Of a DNA stretch of 41,797 nucleotides, positions 1 to 9,551 are shown in pieces. The position numbers and the translations under genes are program-made. Below the pieces are notes generated by a model, which was given only the letters and a program-made list of their open reading frames with translations, was not told the origin of the DNA and made no database searches. Source of the DNA: Algoriphagus sp. (lineage in GTDB: Bacteria > Bacteroidota > Bacteroidia > Cytophagales > Cyclobacteriaceae); contig NZ_JAMWZB010000038.1 of the NCBI RefSeq assembly GCF_024305035.1, positions 1 through 41,797 on the forward strand, read 5' to 3'. Numbering within the stretch: the first letter of the stretch is position 1; the number at the start of each line of letters is the position of its first letter.

Positions 1-2
1 AC

Positions 3-125
3 GTGTTTGAGTTTCCGGTGGCCCGATCGTATCAGCTGCCCGGAAGGATCCATGAATTTACAGCAGTGTTTAGTCTGTTTGGCAGAGACGAACGGGAAAA
101 GCGGGATATTTTGCCGATTTGGTAA
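3..125 (+). CDS. C-terminal fragment of an unidentified protein
   Basis: An open frame enters from the left edge and ends at TAA 123-125, giving 40 residues that finish with ...DILPIW. The composition, with hydrophobic and charged residues well mixed, looks protein-like, and the frame is open from the first complete codon. I do not recognise the family. It lies on the same strand as the sigma factor that follows after about 350 bp. No convincing terminator hairpin follows it. It could be a chance frame, because only 40 codons are visible. Confidence 0.45.
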   Translation: MFEFPVARSYQLPGRIHEFTAVFSLFGRDEREKRDILPIW

Positions 126-475
126 TTTAGATTGAAATTCATCCATATTCTATATTTTTTGGCTTCAATGAAGAAGGAGACCGTTTTTCTTTTTAATCTC
201 GTTTTTAATTAATTCTCTTGTTTGAAGAATACAGATCCTACCATCCTATCAATATTGTTTTTTTGTCTAAAAGAGTTGGGTATGGTACGGGGGCTAAAAT
301 TGATTATTATTTTTATAAAATAGGAATTCTTAATTTGAAAGAAATCCAAATACAACGCTATTAAAATGTTGAAATTCCCAATTTTATACTGATATAGTTT
401 TTTTTCTTGAAATGATTGGGGTCTTTTTCTAAAATTCACTCTCTTGGTAGTATAGAGGCTTACCTACCCTCCATT
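126..475. other. AT-rich intergenic stretch upstream of the ECF sigma gene
   Basis: Very AT-rich sequence with several T- and A-runs. It presumably carries the promoter of the sigma/anti-sigma operon. I see no clear TAnnTTTG box, operator palindrome or RNA gene. A 76-codon frame on the minus strand has lysine/isoleucine/phenylalanine-rich composition typical of AT-rich noncoding DNA, so I do not call it. Confidence 0.5.
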
Positions 476-1117
476 ATGAACAATAAACCCAATAGAACCA
501 CCGAAAATTTGGAAGTGATGTATCGTCATCAGGAGACGGTCAAGCTCTTTGCTTCAAAAAATGATGCTGAGATTTGGGCTGCTTTTAATCGCGGTGATGA
601 AATGGCATTTAATTATCTGTTTCGAATCTATACTCCTTTATTATTTCGTTATGGATGCCAGTTTCGGGTGGAGCAGCATTTGGTTCAGGATGCAATACAA
701 AACTTATTTATCTACTTGAGGAGAAAAAGAGGAGCACTTTCGGAAGTACATTCCATTAAGGGGTATTTATTCCGAAGTCTTCAACGAGAACTGCTAAAGC
801 AAATAAAACTGGATCAAAATAAAGTAAGATTGGGTGATTTTGAACTTGAGGGGCTTTTTCCAATTCAAACATCGGTAGAAAATACCCTTATCGAGTCAGA
901 AGTGACTGAGGAGCAAGAAAAAATGTTGAAAGTAGGGATGGAAAACTTGACCCCAAGGCAGCGACAGGCGATTTTACTGCTATATGAAGAGGGAATGAGT
1001 TATAAAGAAATTGCTGAGATAATGGATTTTTCAGAGGCAAAATCTGCTCGAAAGTTAGTTTATCGTGCACTAGCAACTTTAAGGTCCCTGATGACTGGTG
1101 ATCAACAAAAGAAATGA
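476..1117 (+). CDS. ECF-type RNA polymerase sigma-70 factor (FecI-like)
   Basis: Directs RNA polymerase to target promoters, most likely those of the adjacent SusC/SusD operon, once released by the neighbouring FecR-type anti-sigma factor. Sigma region 2 lies at about residues 40-95 (GDEMAFNYLF, then VQDAIQNLFIYLRRKR). Region 4 lies at about 160-205, with the helix-turn-helix LTPRQRQAILLLYEEG then SYKEIAEIM. There is no region 3, as expected for an ECF factor, and the 213-residue length is normal for Bacteroidota. The start is uncertain: ATGs at 416, 476 and 518 are all in frame; 476 is a compromise. The stop overlaps the FecR start (ATGA at 1114-1117), which suggests translational coupling. 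The family call is firm; the target is inferred from position. Confidence 0.93.
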   Translation: MNNKPNRTTENLEVMYRHQETVKLFASKNDAEIWAAFNRGDEMAFNYLFRIYTPLLFRYGCQFRVEQHLVQDAIQNLFIYLRRKRGALSEVHSIKGYLFRSLQRELLKQIKLDQNKVRLGDFELEGLFPIQTSVENTLIESEVTEEQEKMLKVGMENLTPRQRQAILLLYEEGMSYKEIAEIMDFSEAKSARKLVYRALATLRSLMTGDQQKK

Positions 1118-2172
1118 ACCTGAATATAGAAAATATGAAATATGATGAATATCAGTTGGAAGATTTTTTAACTGATGAATTTTTCATCGAATGGGTGAAA
1201 AATCCCAATGAGAACAATACCCACTTTTGGGAGAGATGGATAGCTGAGCATTCGGAAAAAAGAGAATTGGTAGTCCAAGCTAGCAATTGGATTAAGAGAT
1301 TCAATTATGCTAATTCAGTCGAATTGAGTGATCGGGACTATGTGGAAATCTTTGAAAATGTGGTCAGGTTGGAACCAAAAAAGGACCACAATCATATCCA
1401 ATCCAAGCAGTCAATTCGCACTTGGTTTCTTTCCTTTCGCCAGGTCGCAGCATTACTTGTTTTTGGGCTTTTTATAGGCTGGCTATGGATGGACTGGGGT
1501 TCTTCAAGGCAAGTGCCTGAGAAAATGGAAACCGTGGCCGAGCTGGTAAAAAGAAATACTCCTTTAGGGGCTAAATCCACTTTTATTTTAGAGGATGGCT
1601 CAAAGATCTATTTAAATGCAGGCAGTGAAATTGAGTTTCCCAAATCTTTTCCGAAGGAAGAGCGGAAGGTTTACCTAAAAGGTGAAGCTTTTTTTGAAAT
1701 AAAACAGGAAAGTAGACCTTTTATAGTCAGTACCGACCAGGTAGAAGTGAAAGTGCTAGGGACCTCATTTAATGTGAAAGAAAGCAGTCAGGGGAGATTA
1801 TCGGTTGCCTTAGTTAGCGGAAAGGTTAAAATAAATGATCGAAATGGTAACCAACTCATGTTGGAGCCCAATGAGATGATGACTTTCACTCAACAAGGAG
1901 AATTTTTTAAAAGCGGTTTTGATCCTCTGGAGGTAGCGGGCTGGAAAGATAAAATGCTAGTATTCAAAAACAGCTCAATCTATCAGGTCAAAGAGAAACT
2001 GGAGTCTTGGTATGGAGTGAAGGTGAATTTACGAGGAATTTATCCTTCAACTTGGGCTTATTCTGGTGTTTATCAGGATGAAAGTCTTGAAAATGTACTT
2101 CAGGGGATTTCAAAAACTTCTAGTATTCAAGTCACCTTAGAAGGGAAAAATGCAACAATTATCCATCAATAA
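1114..2172 (+). CDS. FecR-family anti-sigma factor
   Basis: Single-pass inner-membrane regulator expected to hold the upstream sigma factor until the outer-membrane SusC reports substrate. The cytoplasmic N-terminal part (about 1-105) would bind sigma. One transmembrane helix covers about residues 110-127 (QVAALLVFGLFIGWLWMDW). The periplasmic FecR domain (about 145-250) starts at NTPLGAKSTFILEDGSKIYL and includes YLKGEAFFEI and VLGTSFNVK. The last 70 residues, from MLVFKNSSIYQVKEKLE, match the DUF4974/STN-like C-terminal module that would contact the signalling domain of SusC. It overlaps the sigma gene by 4 nt. Length 352 aa is typical. Trans-envelope signalling is established for this family; the pairing with this SusC is inferred from adjacency and the STN domain of SusC. 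Confidence 0.93.
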   Translation: MNLNIENMKYDEYQLEDFLTDEFFIEWVKNPNENNTHFWERWIAEHSEKRELVVQASNWIKRFNYANSVELSDRDYVEIFENVVRLEPKKDHNHIQSKQSIRTWFLSFRQVAALLVFGLFIGWLWMDWGSSRQVPEKMETVAELVKRNTPLGAKSTFILEDGSKIYLNAGSEIEFPKSFPKEERKVYLKGEAFFEIKQESRPFIVSTDQVEVKVLGTSFNVKESSQGRLSVALVSGKVKINDRNGNQLMLEPNEMMTFTQQGEFFKSGFDPLEVAGWKDKMLVFKNSSIYQVKEKLESWYGVKVNLRGIYPSTWAYSGVYQDESLENVLQGISKTSSIQVTLEGKNATIIHQ

Positions 2173-2219
2173 ACCCAATTAATTATGAAAATTAAAGATT
2201 ACGACAGCAGCTAATTAAA

Positions 2220-2248
2220 AAAGCAGCCTTTCTAGGAAAAGCTGCTTT
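2220..2248. promoter_or_regulatory. Hairpin 1 between fecR and susC
   Basis: Arms AAAGCAGC (2220-2227) and GCTGCTTT (2241-2248) enclose a second stem TTTC/GAAA around the loop TAG, so nearly the whole 29 bp can fold, with a single C/A mismatch. On the + strand only three T residues follow, so it is a poor intrinsic terminator in that direction. On the minus strand the stem is followed by six Ts. It may be a partial terminator or processing site separating regulator and transport messages. Confidence 0.6.
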
Positions 2249-2250
2249 AC

Positions 2251-2286
2251 GCTTGCCTGACAGAATTGCGACCTCTACAGGCAAGT
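2251..2286. promoter_or_regulatory. Hairpin 2 between fecR and susC
   Basis: Perfect 8-bp arms CTTGCCTG (2252-2259) and CAGGCAAG (2278-2285) enclose an 18-nt loop, only 3 bp after hairpin 1 and about 40 bp before the susC start. There is no T-run, so it is not a classic terminator. It lies in the expected susC leader and could be a regulatory or stability hairpin, or an operator. Confidence 0.5.
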
Positions 2287-2326
2287 GGTCAAGTCCTAAT
2301 CAATAAACTTTAACCATTACAATAGT

Positions 2327-5300
2327 ATGAAAAAACCACTACTGAGGCAACTTATTATGCTGTCCAAAAGACTCTTATACGCCTTTACCATTCAATTGAT
2401 TTTTTGTTCTGTATTGCTCGCCAATTCAGGCAATGCGCAAAGAAAAACCATTGATCAGGTACAGGTTTCGGTAAACGCACATGAAGTGGCCCTGAGCCAT
2501 GTGTTTGGTCAAATTGAGCGGCAGACCGACTTTCGGTTCACCTATAATCCAAATGCGGTTCCGCTGAAACAATTGGTCAATTTAAACATTGAGCAAGGGA
2601 CTGTTTATCAGGTTTTAGAAGGCCTAATTCGGCAGACAGATCTTTCTTTTGTTCAAATAAATAACAATATCCACGTCAAACCTTTAGTAAAAAGTGATGA
2701 GGGAATTTCTATTCAGGAAGTTCTTTTTGTTGATATTAAAGGGAAAGTGACCGACCCATCTGGTCAGGTTTTGCCTGGCGTTACAGTGATCATTGAGGGA
2801 ACTACAACCGGAACGGTAACCGATGTGGATGGGAATTACAGTATTTCAGCATCAGAGGGTGATGTACTGGTTTTTAGTTTTGTAGGTTTTGAGTCCCGTA
2901 AGGTAACCGTAGGGAATCAAACAGTGATTGATGTGCAAATGACCGAAGATGCTCAAGCCTTGGAAGAGGTGGTGGTAGTGGGGTATGGAACACAAAAGCG
3001 AAAAAATTTGACCGGGAGCATCAGTTCGATTGATCAAAAATCTTTAAAAGAGTTTCCTGTTTCTTCTGTAGAGCAAGCTCTTCAGGGAAATGCCGCTGGG
3101 GTTTTGGTTTCCCAAACGGGCGGATCACCGGGAGCTGCGGTATCTGTACGAGTTCGAGGAGTTGGCTCTATTAATGGGTCGGTGGAACCTCTCTACGTGA
3201 TTGACGGTGTCCCTGTCGAAAATGCGGCTTTTGGGGGGAGTGGAGATGCAACTAATCCTCAACCGGGAAATTCTCCATTGGCCATGTTGAATCCTGGGGA
3301 TATTGAAAGTATAGAAGTACTTAAGGATGCTTCAGCAACAGCAATTTATGGGGCCAGGGGAGCAAATGGAGTTGTATTAATTACCACAAAAAGAGGTGAA
3401 TCGGGCAAATCAACAGTCACCTATGATGGGTATGTGGGTCTTCAAGAACCCACAAATACATTTGATGTGCTGAATGCCAGGGAGTACATGGAACTTCAAA
3501 ATGAGTTTGCTTTAAATGACAATGAGGAGATTCCTTATCCAAACATTGATCAAATTGTTTCACAAGTAGGGGAAGGAACAAATTGGCAAGAGGAATTTTA
3601 TCGAGTTGCTGTTATCCAAAATCACCAACTTAGTGTCAGTGGGGGATCGGATAAAACAAAATTCTTTATTTCAGGAAACTATTTCAATCAGCAAGGAATA
3701 GTGCCTAATAACGGCTTTGAACGAATCAGTTTCAGAACTAATCTGGACCACCAGATAAGCAATAAGTTTACAACTGGATTCAGCCTGACACTCTCTAATT
3801 TTAAAAACAACAACCTTCCTGGCGGAGGGGCTGGTGCAAGTCCCTTAAGAAATGTGTTAACCTACAGTCCTCTTGTTCCAGTTAGAAATGAGGAGGGACT
3901 TTTTGAGGATTTTATAGATCCTAATTCCGGGGCATTTATCAGCAATCCCATTGGAATGGTAAATGAAGTGACCAATACGACCAATACCTTTAGGCCAATT
4001 GGAAATTTGTATCTGGATTATTTTATCACAGAAAACATCAAGTTTAAAACTAGTCTTGGATTGGACTTTCGTTTTCAAAATGGAGAGTTTTACCTCCCTC
4101 GCACAGTCCAACGTGGTCGCGAACTTGGGGGTAGAGCTGCAATATCCTATGATAACCGGACTAATTCAGTTTGGGAAAATACGCTCAACTATACTAAGGT
4201 CATTAATAATAAACACCAATTTGACTTATTGCTGGGACAAATGGTACAAACCTCCAGTCGCACGAGCCGAAGTTTTGGAGCGCAAAATTTTCCAAATGAT
4301 GTCCTCGGGTCAAATGTGATTGAAAATGCCGAAGTGTTTGAACGACCCAGCTCTAACATTATCAAATGGGCAATTATCTCCTACCTGGGAAGAATCAATT
4401 ATGGGTTTGATGATCGATACTTAGTTACGCTTACGATGAGAGCTGATGGATCTTCCCGGTTTGGGATAAATAAAAGGTTTGGATATTTTCCTTCTGGAGC
4501 CTTTGCTTGGCGATTCATCAATGAGGATTTCATTTCAACTAATGGAATCTTAAGTGATGGAAAACTTAGGGTTTCATACGGAGTAAATGGAAATCAAGAT
4601 GGAATTGGTGCCTATGATCGATTTGCTCGACTTGCTTCTAGAGATTTTGCCTATGCCATTGGTGAGGGGAATTCCTTTGTTCAAGGATTCGCACCAGTTT
4701 CTATTGCCAATGTGAATTTAGGTTGGGAAGAAACTCGGCAATTAAATATTGGAGCTAATATTGGCTTATGGAATAATCGAGTCAGTCTTGAAGCCGATTA
4801 CTTTATAAAAAATACTTCCGACTTACTTTTCGCTGTCCCACTTCCTACCTCAGCTTTTGTGGGTTCGGATGTGATCAGAAATATTGGAGAACTCAGAAAC
4901 TCAGGTTTTGAATTTTTGATCAATTCAGACCTGATCCAAAAGCAAGATTTTAACTGGAATGTAAATTTTAATATCTCCACTATTTCAAATGAAATCATAT
5001 CGCTACCTAATGGAAATGATATTACTTACTTTAGTTTGCTTGGTGCCAGCAATATTGGAATACTCAGAGAAGGGGCATCTTTCCCCTCCTTTTATGGATG
5101 GATTGCCGAGGGGGTTTTTGCCAGTCAAGAAGAAGTAAATGATCATTTTTTTGTCAATGAATCCGGGGATCGAGTTTTAATACAGCCTAATGCGCAAGCC
5201 GGAGATGTTAAATACAGAGATATCTCCGGACCTGACGGGGTTCCTGATGGCCAGATCGGTACAGAGGACCGAACAATCATAGGATCTAGCCTTCCTAATT

Positions 5301-5794
5301 TATTTGGTGGTATCAGAAATCAATTGTCCTATAAAAATTTCACGCTAAGTTTTTTTATGAATTTCTCCGTGGGTAACGATGTGGTCAACTACAACAGATG
5401 GCAATTAGCCAATGTAAACAGGGGAATTAATCAGCTTGCCGAGGTTAAAGATAGGTGGACTCCACAGAATACTGATACCTCTATCCCTGCAGCAAGGGCT
5501 CAACGATCGGCTGAAAATGCGATAGACTCCAGGTTTATAGAAGACGGATCTTTCCTGAGATTAAGGGATGTAACAGTTAACTATCGATTGAATGGAAATA
5601 CTCTTACTAAAATTGGAGCCCAAAGTGCAAATTTATACTTAAAGGGGAGTAATCTGTTGACTTTTACTCGATATAAAGGAATAGATCCAGAAGCTAACTC
5701 CTTCAATCCAAATAGCAGTAATCTTGCTGGAATTGAGGTCTCAGCCTATCCTATGGTAAGAATGTTTACCGCTGGAATCACTGTCCAATTTTAA
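2327..5794 (+). CDS. SusC-family TonB-dependent transporter with STN signalling domain
   Basis: Outer-membrane TonB-dependent transporter for glycan oligomers. Residues 1-38 form the signal peptide (ends ANSGNAQ). An STN domain (about 43-119) follows; it marks transporters that signal to FecR anti-sigma factors. Next come a carboxypeptidase-regulatory-like domain (about 131-210, starting GKVTDPSGQVLPGVTV), the plug (about 213-355) starting EEVVVVGYGTQKRKNLTG and including LYVIDGVP and GARGANGVVLITTK, and the beta-barrel ending in aromatic ...GITVQF. Length 1155 aa is normal for the STN-bearing subclass. SusD follows after 11 bp. The preceding leader contains two hairpins. Substrate cannot be read from this protein; the context suggests a sulfated or uronate-rich glycan. 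Confidence 0.96.
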   Translation: MKKPLLRQLIMLSKRLLYAFTIQLIFCSVLLANSGNAQRKTIDQVQVSVNAHEVALSHVFGQIERQTDFRFTYNPNAVPLKQLVNLNIEQGTVYQVLEGLIRQTDLSFVQINNNIHVKPLVKSDEGISIQEVLFVDIKGKVTDPSGQVLPGVTVIIEGTTTGTVTDVDGNYSISASEGDVLVFSFVGFESRKVTVGNQTVIDVQMTEDAQALEEVVVVGYGTQKRKNLTGSISSIDQKSLKEFPVSSVEQALQGNAAGVLVSQTGGSPGAAVSVRVRGVGSINGSVEPLYVIDGVPVENAAFGGSGDATNPQPGNSPLAMLNPGDIESIEVLKDASATAIYGARGANGVVLITTKRGESGKSTVTYDGYVGLQEPTNTFDVLNAREYMELQNEFALNDNEEIPYPNIDQIVSQVGEGTNWQEEFYRVAVIQNHQLSVSGGSDKTKFFISGNYFNQQGIVPNNGFERISFRTNLDHQISNKFTTGFSLTLSNFKNNNLPGGGAGASPLRNVLTYSPLVPVRNEEGLFEDFIDPNSGAFISNPIGMVNEVTNTTNTFRPIGNLYLDYFITENIKFKTSLGLDFRFQNGEFYLPRTVQRGRELGGRAAISYDNRTNSVWENTLNYTKVINNKHQFDLLLGQMVQTSSRTSRSFGAQNFPNDVLGSNVIENAEVFERPSSNIIKWAIISYLGRINYGFDDRYLVTLTMRADGSSRFGINKRFGYFPSGAFAWRFINEDFISTNGILSDGKLRVSYGVNGNQDGIGAYDRFARLASRDFAYAIGEGNSFVQGFAPVSIANVNLGWEETRQLNIGANIGLWNNRVSLEADYFIKNTSDLLFAVPLPTSAFVGSDVIRNIGELRNSGFEFLINSDLIQKQDFNWNVNFNISTISNEIISLPNGNDITYFSLLGASNIGILREGASFPSFYGWIAEGVFASQEEVNDHFFVNESGDRVLIQPNAQAGDVKYRDISGPDGVPDGQIGTEDRTIIGSSLPNLFGGIRNQLSYKNFTLSFFMNFSVGNDVVNYNRWQLANVNRGINQLAEVKDRWTPQNTDTSIPAARAQRSAENAIDSRFIEDGSFLRLRDVTVNYRLNGNTLTKIGAQSANLYLKGSNLLTFTRYKGIDPEANSFNPNSSNLAGIEVSAYPMVRMFTAGITVQF

Positions 5795-5805
5795 TTTCGA
5801 TAACC

Positions 5806-7296
5806 ATGAAAAACTCATATAAAAAACTAAGTATTCTATTTATTTTGATCAGTTGTCTTGCCTGTCATGACCTGTTGGATCAAAATCCTCAAATTAATTT
5901 TGCACCAGAAAATTACTTCTCAACCGAGAATGAATTGTTAACCGGCATAAATGCGACCTATGATCCCTTATCATCAGGTGGGGGTAGGAATAATTTGTAT
6001 TGGGCAGGGCTACCACTTTTTTTAGATTTCTTGTCAGATGATACCCGTTTTGGGGGAGGAGGAGGCTTCGGTGAAGGCGAACGAGTGGAAATTACTGCCA
6101 ATAACCCATTTGTCCGGAGAGCCTACTTGGGTTATTTTGAAATTGTCAATCGGGCTAACTTAATGTTGGAAAATATTCCCAATGTTAATTTGGCGGAAGA
6201 CCGAAGGAATCGATACACAGCAGAAGTTAGGTTTTTGAGAGCCTTTGCAAATTATCATTTAACGATTTTGTGGGGAGATGTCCCATTGAGAACCTCCTCA
6301 ATCAAAACTTTTGAGGATGGACCTATAGGGGCTAGCAGTCAGGAAGAAATTTTTCAGTCTATCAGCGAGGATCTAGAATTTGCAAAGACCCATCTCCCCT
6401 GGACTTATGAAGCAGAAGATCTTGGGAGGGCTTCAAAGGGAGCCGCATGGATGCTAGAGGCAAAAATGCACCTTTTTAGAAAGAATTGGTCAGATGCCAT
6501 TTTAGCCTTGGAACAATTGATAAACGGGGAAGAAAGTCCACATCATCTAGTCCCAAATTACAGAGATGTTTTTCGGGTTGAATTCAAAAACCATCCCGAG
6601 CATATTTTTAGTGCTCGGTTTGCAGGGGGGATGCAAGCCCAAAACGAAGGTTTCATCCTGGAGGAAAGGTATGGTCCGCCGAATAATCTTGCTCCCGAAG
6701 GTTTTTTGCCGGGTAATTCCAATGCGATCGCCCGGCCCACCTATGATGATGGGAATACGCCCTATGTGGGTGGCCTCATTAACGAATATCTGGCGTTTAA
6801 AGACCCACGACTGATCCATGCCTATGTCAACTTTAGCGAGGGAGATCCGGCAAATTATTTCTGCGATAAGTTTAGAGATACCTCAGAGCATGTTCCTGGC
6901 AATGCCAGTACGATTTTTCCAATTTTCAGATTTGCAGATGCTTTGTTAATGTACGCCGAAGCATTAAACGAGCAAAATAATGGACCCAATCTGCAAGCTT
7001 ATCAGGCAATCAATCAAGTTAGAATGAGAGCTAATTTAGATGCACCTCTTGAAAATCAACTCGATCCATTAGCCGGATTGGATTATCAATCATTTAAAGA
7101 AGCAGTTTATCATGAACGGAGAATGGAATTGGCCCATGAAGGGCATCGATGGATTGATTTGGTACGAACTGGTCAAATGGAGGTAGTAATGGGGGCTCAT
7201 CTGCAAAGATCTATTGAGCCGTTTCGTACCATTTGGCCTATCCCAAATGATGAAATAGATGCAAATCCACAGATGACGCAAAACCCAGGGTATTGA
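5806..7296 (+). CDS. SusD/RagB-family glycan-binding lipoprotein
   Basis: Surface lipoprotein that lids the SusC barrel and binds the oligosaccharide. The lipobox SCLAC places the lipidated cysteine at residue 20. The N-terminal SusD-like region (DLLDQNPQ, FSTENELLTGINATY) is followed by tetratricopeptide-like helices (YTAEVRFLRAFANYHL). The C-terminal RagB/SusD signature has FRFADALLMYAEALNE, ERRMELAHEGHRWIDLVRTG and the family ending WPIPNDEIDANPQMTQNPGY. Length 496 aa is usual. The neighbouring esterase is read from an ATG 27 bp downstream; a TTG overlapping the SusD stop is also in frame. Confidence 0.96.
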   Translation: MKNSYKKLSILFILISCLACHDLLDQNPQINFAPENYFSTENELLTGINATYDPLSSGGGRNNLYWAGLPLFLDFLSDDTRFGGGGGFGEGERVEITANNPFVRRAYLGYFEIVNRANLMLENIPNVNLAEDRRNRYTAEVRFLRAFANYHLTILWGDVPLRTSSIKTFEDGPIGASSQEEIFQSISEDLEFAKTHLPWTYEAEDLGRASKGAAWMLEAKMHLFRKNWSDAILALEQLINGEESPHHLVPNYRDVFRVEFKNHPEHIFSARFAGGMQAQNEGFILEERYGPPNNLAPEGFLPGNSNAIARPTYDDGNTPYVGGLINEYLAFKDPRLIHAYVNFSEGDPANYFCDKFRDTSEHVPGNASTIFPIFRFADALLMYAEALNEQNNGPNLQAYQAINQVRMRANLDAPLENQLDPLAGLDYQSFKEAVYHERRMELAHEGHRWIDLVRTGQMEVVMGAHLQRSIEPFRTIWPIPNDEIDANPQMTQNPGY

Positions 7297-7322
7297 TTTT
7301 ATTTAATCAGGCATTTTTGGAA

Positions 7323-9551
7323 ATGTTCAAGAAAATCGTTTTGACAGGATGGTGTTGTTTGGGGCTTTATGTTGGAGAAATTAAGGCCCAGCACTATGAT
7401 CTAAAGACTCATGTTGGCCTTTTGGAAAAAGGGCCCGCAGCGGCATATGTTGAGAATTTCTGGGAAAAGTTTGCTGAAAATGACAAAGCTAATTTTCCAG
7501 GGTGGGAATCTATGGATTCGAGAGGGGAATTGGTTTCCCCTTTAAATAAGTTCAATCAGGTTTCTTTTAGGATCGAGTCTTCAGCAGATTGGGCAGATCA
7601 AAGAGACTGGATTAAATCCCAATTTCAAAAGTGGATTTTAGGAAGTTTGCCCAATGATCCACCGTACTTTGAATACGAGATTTTAAAGGACTCCTTGGCT
7701 CCAAATCAGGTTCGCCATCAACTTGTACTGTTGAAATTTGGACCTGATAGGAAGGCCCGGATGCACTTCAAGTTGTTTATTCCGCCAGCAGAGAAACCAC
7801 TTCCGGTGTTTATGACACAATGGACCCACGAGAGATGGGCTTACATTGCGGTCAGAAGGGGATATATCGGTTGTGTTTATGCAGGCGCGGATTCAAGAGA
7901 CGATACAAAAAATTATCGGGAGATCTATCCTGAAAATGATTTTAGTTTATTGATGACAAGAGCATGGGGGGCGATGCGAGTAGTAGATTACCTGCATACG
8001 CGCTCTGAGGTAGATACCACTAAAATTGCGATCACTGGACATTCTCGAAATGGCAAGCAGGCTCTGATAGCAGCTGCTTTTGATGAGCGAATAGATGCAG
8101 TTTTAGCCAGTACTGGAGCTATTGGAGGAGGTTTGCCTTATCGATTTACAGATTCCAAGTTTGATTCTGAATCTATAGAGGATGTATTTGCAAACTTTCC
8201 GGATTGGTTTCATCCCCGTCTTCTCTATTTCATGGGGAATGAAGATAAATTACCAGTTGATCAACATCATCTGGCCGCTCTTGTTGCTCCGAGGTCCTTG
8301 GCTTTTGCAAGTGGATATTTAGAAGCGACATCCAATATGGTAGGGCTCGAACAACTGGTAAAAAAGCTAGGCCCTGTTTATGAATTATTGGGAGAGGAAC
8401 CTGAGGAAAAATTAGGCTTATTGACAAGAAACGGCTTGCATGGTATTGCCGCAAGGGACGTTGAACGATATGTGGATTTTTTTGATCGAACATTTGGAAT
8501 TAAGGAGGTTGCCAATCCGCTGACTTCATACTATGGCTTTGATAGCTCAAAAGAAAGTTCGATAAGTGTTCAAGAGTCAATACCAGTACTTAAGGATTTA
8601 ATGAACTCCACTGGAGAGGAGAGGGAATTGTATACTCAAAAACTAAAAAGCTATCTTGGAGAGGAGCCTCCTGGAATAAAAAATAAGGGTCCAGGCGATT
8701 TATCACTTACTCGAAATTATGAGGATTGGGTGGCTAAGTTAATGGCAGCCCAAGATAAAATCGAAGGAAATGGTATCGGTAAAATGCTCATCTGTCCCTA
8801 TAATTCTATGGGAGATTATCTTTTTGCCAACTTATATTATCCTGAAAATTCGGTAAAAGAAAACCAAAAAATTCCAGTGGTCATTTTTCTTCATACTTAT
8901 TCAACTGCCACAGGATTTAGATGGAGAATCGCTCCTTTTATTCAATCCTTGGTACAAGAAGGTGTGGCGGTTTTGGCCTTTGATCAAATTGGGTTTGGGA
9001 CTAGGATGGAAGAGGGGACTCCATTTGAACAACGCTATCCCACTTGGAGTAGAATGGGTAAAATGGTTTCTGACGTCAAAGGGGGAATGGATGCATTGGA
9101 GAATTTTTCCTTTATAGATGCTCATCAAATCTATTTAGCTGGAAATAATATGGGAAGCCAACTAGCAGTGATTACATCGGCCCTTGATTCTAGGGTAAAG
9201 GGGTTCATGGCCTATGGAGGTTTAGGTTCATTACAGCACAATGATCATTTATTATCGGAGTTAACTCATGAGTTTGGTTTGATTCCTGCCTTAAAAAAGG
9301 TGGATGCAGGACTTTCCTTGGATTGGCCTTTTATTTTGACTTTGAATAAAGAAAAGAAGATTTTACTCATTGATCCTAAGTATGATCGGCACAATCGGCT
9401 GGGAAGGGAGGGTTTTAATTTAGTATTTGAGTATCTCGAAAAAAATGCCCTTTATTTTAATAGAGTTCAACCTGCGGATTGGAATCGGTTTAGAGAGCAC
9501 CAGCAGATCCAAGCAGCCCATTTAATGTTACAATTAATCAAGCATTCATGA
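7323..9551 (+). CDS. Secreted double alpha/beta-hydrolase, CE15 (glucuronoyl esterase)-like, second domain apparently inactive
   Basis: I start this at ATG 7323 rather than the in-frame TTG at 7293, because residues 1-22 then make a clean signal peptide ending GEIKAQ. The N-terminal hydrolase domain (about 60-395) resembles CE15 glucuronoyl esterases or related acetyl esterases: nucleophile elbow GHSRNGK with Ser241, then PVDQHHLAALVAPRSLAF and a catalytic-histidine segment GLHGIAARDVERYVDFF. A second alpha/beta-hydrolase domain (about 480-740) has FLHTYSTATGFRW, FDQIGFGTRM and an elbow written GNNMGS, where Asn609 replaces the expected serine. Candidate acid (DPKYDRHNR) and histidine (FREHQQ) positions are still there. 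Length 742 aa is about twice a single CE15. It overlaps the next gene by 4 nt. Its likely task is to remove ester groups or cut uronoyl-ester links in the glycan taken up by SusCD. Substrate is not established. Confidence 0.8.
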   Translation: MFKKIVLTGWCCLGLYVGEIKAQHYDLKTHVGLLEKGPAAAYVENFWEKFAENDKANFPGWESMDSRGELVSPLNKFNQVSFRIESSADWADQRDWIKSQFQKWILGSLPNDPPYFEYEILKDSLAPNQVRHQLVLLKFGPDRKARMHFKLFIPPAEKPLPVFMTQWTHERWAYIAVRRGYIGCVYAGADSRDDTKNYREIYPENDFSLLMTRAWGAMRVVDYLHTRSEVDTTKIAITGHSRNGKQALIAAAFDERIDAVLASTGAIGGGLPYRFTDSKFDSESIEDVFANFPDWFHPRLLYFMGNEDKLPVDQHHLAALVAPRSLAFASGYLEATSNMVGLEQLVKKLGPVYELLGEEPEEKLGLLTRNGLHGIAARDVERYVDFFDRTFGIKEVANPLTSYYGFDSSKESSISVQESIPVLKDLMNSTGEERELYTQKLKSYLGEEPPGIKNKGPGDLSLTRNYEDWVAKLMAAQDKIEGNGIGKMLICPYNSMGDYLFANLYYPENSVKENQKIPVVIFLHTYSTATGFRWRIAPFIQSLVQEGVAVLAFDQIGFGTRMEEGTPFEQRYPTWSRMGKMVSDVKGGMDALENFSFIDAHQIYLAGNNMGSQLAVITSALDSRVKGFMAYGGLGSLQHNDHLLSELTHEFGLIPALKKVDAGLSLDWPFILTLNKEKKILLIDPKYDRHNRLGREGFNLVFEYLEKNALYFNRVQPADWNRFREHQQIQAAHLMLQLIKHS

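Noticed and set aside
209..439. 76-codon minus-strand frame before the sigma gene
   Set aside because: Composition is that of AT-rich non-coding DNA, with no family resemblance.
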